Source of the DNA: Candidatus Staskawiczbacteria bacterium
Lineage (GTDB): Bacteria > Patescibacteriota > Minisyncoccia > Minisyncoccales > Staskawiczbacteraceae
DNA: 14,620 nt
Direction: 5' to 3'
Assembly (NCBI GenBank): GCA_026395275.1
Contig: JAPLZA010000102.1
Coordinates: 12,073 to 26,692, forward strand
Positions 11,064 through 14,620 of this stretch are shown piece by piece (position 1 is the first letter of the stretch; each line of letters opens with the position of its first letter). The notes beneath the pieces were generated by a model. The model saw only the letters and a program-made list of their open reading frames with translations. It was not told where the DNA came from and did no database searches. A program made the position numbers and the translations under genes.

Positions 11064-13883
11064 TTATACCTTCAGATACTTTCCGGTGTAAGATTTTTTA
11101 ACTTTTGCAATGTCTGCCGGAATTCCTTCGGCAACAATTTGCCCACCGCCATCACCACCTTCTGGGCCCAAATCTATTAACCAATCAGCATTTTTAATTA
11201 AGTCGGTGTTGTGCTCAATAACTAAAACTGTATTTTTTTTATCAACCAATCCGCCCAAAACCGCAATTAATTTTTTGATATCATCAAAATGCAAACCAGT
11301 TGTTGGTTCATCTAAAATGTAAAGCGTTCTGCCCGTTCCCTTTCTGGAAAGCTCTGTTGCCAATTTCACCCTTTGCGCTTCTCCACCAGATAAAGAGGTT
11401 GCCGACTGCCCAAGCTCAACATAAGAAAGCCCGACTTCTTTTAAAGTTTTCATTTTTTCGTAAAGCCCCGGAACATTTTTGAAAAATTCCATTGCTTCTT
11501 CAACTGTCATTTCCAAAACTTCGGCAATGTTTTTGTCTTTGTAGGTGACTTCCAAAACTTCTTTGCTGTATCTTTTTCCTTGGCATTCTTCGCAAGCAAC
11601 ATAAATGTCTGGCAAGAAATACATTTCCACTTTTTTCTGGCCCTGGCCTTCGCAAGCTTCACATCTTCCACCTTTTACGTTGAAAGAAAATCTGCCCGCT
11701 GAATATCCGCGCACGCGCGCTTCTTTTGTTTTGGTAAAAATATCTCTTATGTGTGAAAATGCACCGGTATATGTTGCCGGATTGCTTCTTGGAGTTCGGC
11801 CAATTGGCGACTGATCAACCAAAACAACTTTATTTATGTTTTCAACTCCTAAAATTTCTTTGTGCTTGCCAGGCTCATCTTTTGCGCGGTAAAACTTTTT
11901 TAACAAAGATTTTGCCAGAATATCATTTACCAAAGATGACTTTCCCGAACCAGAAACTCCGGTGACGCAAACAAATTTTTCCAAAGGAATTTTTACGTCA
12001 ATATTTTTTAAGTTGTGCTCTTGCGCGCCCAAAATTATTAAATATTTTTGCTTCTTGCTTTCCTCTTTAGATTTTTTATTTTTTGCAACATCCCTGCCAA
12101 CTGTTTTTCTACCAGACAAATAATCTCCTGTTAAAGTGTGAGCTTTTAATATTTCTTTATATGTCCCCTCAAAAACAACTTTTCCGCCGTGCTTTCCAGC
12201 ACCCGGGCCAATGTCAACAATCCAGTCAGAGGCTGCCATTGTTTGCGGGTCGTGTTCTACCACAACAACTGTGTTGCCCAATTCTTTTAATTTTACCAAT
12301 GTGTCTATTAATTTATGCTGGTCTCTGGCGTGCAAACCAATTGACGGCTCGTCTAAAATGTATAAAACTCCTGACAATTTTGAGCCAATTTGAGTTGCCA
12401 ATCTTATTCTTTGCTCTTCTCCGCCAGCCAGTGTGCCGGCTTTTCTTGCTAAAGTTAAGTAAGCTAAACCAACATCATTTAAAAATTGCGTTCGCTCAAT
12501 TATTTCTTTTAAAATTGGTTGAGATATTTTTAATTCGCCTGCATTTAATTTTGTTGGAAGTTTTTGGAAAACTTCTTTAACTTTATCAATGGACAAGTTA
12601 ACAACTTTATCAATTGATAAATCAGCCACTGTAACTGCCAAAACTTCGGGCTTTAACCTTTTGCCTTGGCACTTGGGGCAAATTTTAATTACCATATATT
12701 GCTCTATTTCCTGCCTAGTCCAGTCGGAATCGGTTTCGTGATATCTTCTTTGAAGGTTTGCGGTAACCCCCTCAAAATCGCCATCGCCATATAAAATAAT
12801 ATCTAAAACTTTTTTAGGAAGTTCGCCGATTTCTTCATCTAAAGAAAAATTATACTTGGTGGCCAAACCCGAAAGAATTGAATAATAATATCCTTGCCTG
12901 CCAACTTTGTGCGAAGCGCGTGACCACGGCCAAATTGCTCCCTCGGCAATTGTTAAGCGTTTGTTTGGAATTACCAATTCCGGGTCAACTTCCAATTTTT
13001 CTCCAAGGCCTGTGCATTCAGGGCATGCGCCATAAGGGTTGTTGAAAGAAAATAGTCGGGGCTCTAACTCGGGCAAAGAAATTCCACAAGTTTCACAAGC
13101 AAAATGCTCTGAAAAAATTAAGTCCTTTTCAGGGTCATTTTTTTGACCAATAATTACAATTCCTTTTCCTAGTCTTAAAGCAATTTCTAAAGAATCTACT
13201 AATCTTGAGCGGTCTAAATCTTTATCCCCGCCTGCGCGGGCAGGTAAAACTAATCTGTCAACAACAACTTCAATGTTGTGTTTTTTCTGCTTGTCCATTG
13301 GTTTTCCCAAAGATTCTTCAACCGGAAAAATTGAGCCATCAATTCTAACGCGCACAAACCCGCCCCTGTTAATTTCTTCCAATGTTCCGTGGTGCTCACC
13401 TTTTTTAGAACGAATTACCGGCCCTAAAATTGTTATTTCACTCTTCTTGGAAAGTTTGAGCACTTGGTCAACAATTTGATCAACTGTTTGGCGAGAAATT
13501 AATTTTCCGCAATTTGGACAGTGAGGTTTTCCAATTCTTGCATACAAAAGACGCAGATAATCGTAAATTTCTGTAATTGTGCCCACGGTTGAACGCGGGT
13601 TATGAGTTGATTTTCTTTGGTCAATTGAAATTGCCGGCGAAATTCCTTCTATTTTATCTACATCGGGTTTGTCCATTACTCCCAAAAATTGGCGGGCATA
13701 TGCTGACAAACTTTCTACATATCTTCTTTGGCCTTCTGCATATAAGGTATCAAAAGCCAAAGACGATTTACCAGAACCTGAAAGTCCGGTGATTACAATC
13801 AATTTATTTTTGGGCAAATCTAAATCAATGTTTTTTAAATTATGAACTCTTGCCCCCTTGATTTTGATGAAATCGTTTTGCAT
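11064..13883 (-). CDS. uvrA: UvrABC excinuclease subunit A
   Basis: 939 residues, the usual UvrA length. UvrA is the damage-sensing ATPase of nucleotide excision repair; as a dimer it scans DNA and loads UvrB. Seen here: Walker A 1 GLSGSGKSS (33-41); zinc module Cys263/266/287/290; ABC signature 1 LAGGEEQR (from 485) with ILDEPSIGLH; Walker A 2 GVSGSGKSS (642-650); insertion-domain zinc module Cys741/744/764/767; signature 2 LSGGEAQR (from 831) with ILDEPTTGLH; tail KSYTGKYLKV. The first signature has Ala in place of the usual Ser. A short GC-rich palindromic stretch adds residues near 214-220 (see separate entry). No Shine-Dalgarno precedes the ATG, but a promoter 20-48 bases upstream fits this start. 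uvrC begins 580 bp away on the other strand, and no uvrB is in the window. Confidence 0.98.
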   Translation of the reverse strand: MQNDFIKIKGARVHNLKNIDLDLPKNKLIVITGLSGSGKSSLAFDTLYAEGQRRYVESLSAYARQFLGVMDKPDVDKIEGISPAISIDQRKSTHNPRSTVGTITEIYDYLRLLYARIGKPHCPNCGKLISRQTVDQIVDQVLKLSKKSEITILGPVIRSKKGEHHGTLEEINRGGFVRVRIDGSIFPVEESLGKPMDKQKKHNIEVVVDRLVLPARAGGDKDLDRSRLVDSLEIALRLGKGIVIIGQKNDPEKDLIFSEHFACETCGISLPELEPRLFSFNNPYGACPECTGLGEKLEVDPELVIPNKRLTIAEGAIWPWSRASHKVGRQGYYYSILSGLATKYNFSLDEEIGELPKKVLDIILYGDGDFEGVTANLQRRYHETDSDWTRQEIEQYMVIKICPKCQGKRLKPEVLAVTVADLSIDKVVNLSIDKVKEVFQKLPTKLNAGELKISQPILKEIIERTQFLNDVGLAYLTLARKAGTLAGGEEQRIRLATQIGSKLSGVLYILDEPSIGLHARDQHKLIDTLVKLKELGNTVVVVEHDPQTMAASDWIVDIGPGAGKHGGKVVFEGTYKEILKAHTLTGDYLSGRKTVGRDVAKNKKSKEESKKQKYLIILGAQEHNLKNIDVKIPLEKFVCVTGVSGSGKSSLVNDILAKSLLKKFYRAKDEPGKHKEILGVENINKVVLVDQSPIGRTPRSNPATYTGAFSHIRDIFTKTKEARVRGYSAGRFSFNVKGGRCEACEGQGQKKVEMYFLPDIYVACEECQGKRYSKEVLEVTYKDKNIAEVLEMTVEEAMEFFKNVPGLYEKMKTLKEVGLSYVELGQSATSLSGGEAQRVKLATELSRKGTGRTLYILDEPTTGLHFDDIKKLIAVLGGLVDKKNTVLVIEHNTDLIKNADWLIDLGPEGGDGGGQIVAEGIPADIAKVKKSYTGKYLKV
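13226..13245. repeat. GC-rich palindromic element inside uvrA
   Basis: The stretch ccccgcctgcgcgggcaggt can form two mutually exclusive hairpins: cctgc/gcagg (13231-13235 with 13240-13244) or cccgc/gcggg (13227-13231 with 13236-13240). It is a GC island in an AT-rich gene and encodes LPARAGGDK on the minus strand. Well-known UvrA proteins are about seven residues shorter at this point (from memory of the family), so an in-frame palindromic insertion is plausible. Confidence 0.5.
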
Positions 13884-13902
13884 TTATAAAAGTTAGTGGT
13901 TC

Positions 13903-13931
13903 ATTATACAACTTTATTTTAAAACGTTCAA
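13903..13931 (-). promoter_or_regulatory. Putative uvrA promoter
   Basis: Minus strand: TTGAAC (13926-13931), 17-base spacer, TATAAT (13903-13908). Transcription would start near 13896, leaving a leader of about 13 bases with no Shine-Dalgarno. No recognisable LexA-type box was seen. Confidence 0.65.
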
Positions 13932-13939
13932 GTCCCATG

Positions 13940-13963
13940 CCTGTCCTGAGCATGCCGAAGGGC
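13940..13963. repeat. Candidate dispersed repeat fragment
   Basis: The motif tcctgagcatgccgaaggg (13944-13962), with gcatgc at its centre, resembles a short intergenic repeat I recall from many bacterial and metagenomic genomes. Only one copy is in this window, so its repeat status cannot be shown here. Confidence 0.4.
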
Positions 13964-13990
13964 AAAAAAAGACCCCTGCAGGTTGGGGTT
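13964..13990 (-). terminator. Intrinsic terminator of the 112-aa gene
   Basis: Minus strand: acccc (13985-13989) pairs with ggggt (13972-13976) across an 8-base loop, followed by a run of seven T (13964-13970) after one C. It sits 24 bases past the stop and separates this gene from uvrA. Confidence 0.75.
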
Positions 13991-14013
13991 TGTCGATGAG
14001 CTAAAGATCCGAC

Positions 14014-14352
14014 CTATTTTCGAGACTTGCGGGGCTTGCGCCACCCTAACACGTTTTCTTGGTTGAGTGCCGCTTGCCGTAAGCCATAAATGATGACTAC
14101 CCAGCCATCTCCACCGAGAATCCGTGAAACCATGGCCTTAAATTCAGCCAACTTATGCTCCAATTCTTGGGCCCTGGCTGGAGACAGGGACTTTTTACCG
14201 TGTTTACCTTGAATGATAGATTGAAAAGCATCCATGCTCTTCTTCACTGAACGCCGCCAAGCGGGGCTTTCTGGTTGTGGATCGATGAGCAAATTAGCAA
14301 GAGTCATGAGCTTGTTTACAATAACATCTCTTGTCTCATTTTTAGCTGTCAT
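14014..14352 (-). CDS. Unrecognised basic protein, 112 aa
   Basis: I do not recognise the family. The product begins MTAKNETRDVIVNKLMTLAN, is predicted mostly helical and soluble, has Trp at about 32, 84 and 103, and ends with a strongly basic tail (GWRKPRKSRK) that could contact nucleic acid; that is inference. The start is well supported: AAAGGA at 14360-14365, seven bases before the ATG, behind a good promoter. It is the only gene here with a clear Shine-Dalgarno, and by eye its GC is near one half, above most of uvrA. It lies between uvrA and uvrC but is insulated from uvrA by its own terminator and is divergent from uvrC. It may be a recent acquisition rather than a repair factor. Confidence 0.75.
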   Translation of the reverse strand: MTAKNETRDVIVNKLMTLANLLIDPQPESPAWRRSVKKSMDAFQSIIQGKHGKKSLSPARAQELEHKLAEFKAMVSRILGGDGWVVIIYGLRQAALNQENVLGWRKPRKSRK

Positions 14353-14359
14353 AACTGAG

Positions 14360-14365
14360 TCCTTT
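14360..14365 (-). promoter_or_regulatory. Shine-Dalgarno site of the 112-aa gene
   Basis: AAAGGA on the minus strand, with a 7-base spacer to the ATG at 14352. It is noteworthy because no other complete gene in the window has one, and it decides this start. Confidence 0.75.
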
Positions 14366-14384
14366 CTTGTGAATGTGCATATTA

Positions 14385-14413
14385 TATATACGCCCTTTTT
14401 ATATCCTTGTCAA
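14385..14413 (-). promoter_or_regulatory. Promoter of the 112-aa gene
   Basis: Minus strand: perfect TTGACA (14408-14413), 17-base spacer, TATATA (14385-14390). A TATAAT also lies at 14381-14386 but at an unfavourable 21-base spacing. The -35 overlaps that of the divergent uvrC promoter. Confidence 0.7.
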
Positions 14414-14435
14414 TGAGGTGTTTATGGGTTATAAT
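14407..14435 (+). promoter_or_regulatory. Promoter of uvrC
   Basis: Plus strand: TTGTCA (14407-14412, five of six to consensus), 17-base spacer, TATAAT (14430-14435). Expected start near 14442, leaving an A-rich leader of about 21 bases without Shine-Dalgarno. Confidence 0.7.
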
Positions 14436-14462
14436 TCTAACAAAACATCAAACAAATATACA

Positions 14463-14620
14463 ATGGAAAGATTTAAAATCATATTAAAAAATAAAATAGA
14501 CACCCTGCCAAAAACGGCAGGCGTATATTTGTTTAAGTCGGGAAAAGAAACCATATATATAGGAAAGGCAATAAATATCAAAAACAGGGTTAAAAACCAT
14601 TTTCAGCAACCGACTTATAG
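14463..14620 (+). CDS. uvrC: UvrABC excinuclease subunit C, N-terminal part (3' end outside window)
   Basis: The first 52 codons are present. They give MERFKIILKNKIDTLPKTAG and then VYLFKSGKETIYIGKAINIK followed by NRVKNHF. This is the GIY-YIG nuclease domain that opens UvrC, here as GVY (20-22) and YIG (32-34), with the UvrC-type LP-x-x-x-GVYLF and GKAxNIKxRVxxHF context. UvrC makes the incisions on both sides of a lesion after UvrA loads UvrB. The N-terminal GIY-YIG domain makes the 3' cut. ATG 14463 fits both the promoter upstream and the usual UvrC N-terminus. It is transcribed away from the 112-aa gene and uvrA. Confidence 0.92.
   Translation, partial: MERFKIILKNKIDTLPKTAGVYLFKSGKETIYIGKAINIKNRVKNHFQQPTY

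Noticed and set aside
11110..13792. Plus-strand open frames opposite uvrA
   Set aside because: All are shadows of the strongly conserved uvrA coding frame.
1..14620. UGA recoded as glycine or tryptophan, as in some CPR lineages
   Set aside because: All genes read cleanly with the standard bacterial code, without in-frame TGA; complete genes end in TAA or TAG. The small number of genes means TGA as a stop cannot be tested.

Overview
The window looks like a chromosomal piece from an uncultivated, AT-rich bacterium, most likely of the Candidate Phyla Radiation / Patescibacteria (Parcubacteria-like). The reasons are a giant cell-surface gene of LamG and DUF2341 domains, a stand-alone PaaX/Cas2-like regulator with no CRISPR locus, a tiny coiled-coil protein of a type frequent in these genomes, almost no Shine-Dalgarno sequences, and standard genetic code use. 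This assignment is inference; no rRNA or marker tree is available here.

Layout. Positions 1-9267 (minus strand) are one uninterrupted reading frame of at least 3089 codons that runs off the left edge. It encodes an N-terminally anchored surface protein: cytoplasmic basic head, one membrane segment, Ser-rich stalk, a domain with an EF-hand-like loop, two DUF2341+LamG pairs, a glycine-rich domain, and then LamG domains that appear to be inserted inside repeated beta-sandwich (Ig-like) modules. Seven LamG-like domains are visible. The two most C-terminal visible modules share a 132-bp stretch of perfect DNA identity. Positions 9268-9396 hold a palindrome next to the start codon, two adjacent DnaA-box-like 9-mers and a terminator hairpin. 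Then come two small minus-strand genes: a 78-aa coiled-coil protein with a near-ideal promoter that implies leaderless mRNA, and a 142-aa membrane-anchored DUF5666-like protein. A divergent plus-strand gene (10261-10800) encodes a winged-helix + Cas2-like-fold protein of the PaaX type and is bracketed by two imperfect copies of a ~40-bp dyad-containing repeat. The 260 bp after it hold short tandem repeats, a relic matching the last codons of uvrA, and two hairpins.

The right third is a nucleotide-excision-repair cluster: complete uvrA (minus), an unrecognised 112-aa gene (minus), and the first 52 codons of uvrC (plus). The 112-aa gene and uvrC are divergently transcribed from promoters whose -35 hexamers overlap. 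The 112-aa gene is the only one in the window with a clear Shine-Dalgarno site and looks more GC-rich than its neighbours, suggesting an outside origin. No rRNA, tRNA, CRISPR array or recognisable transposase was seen.
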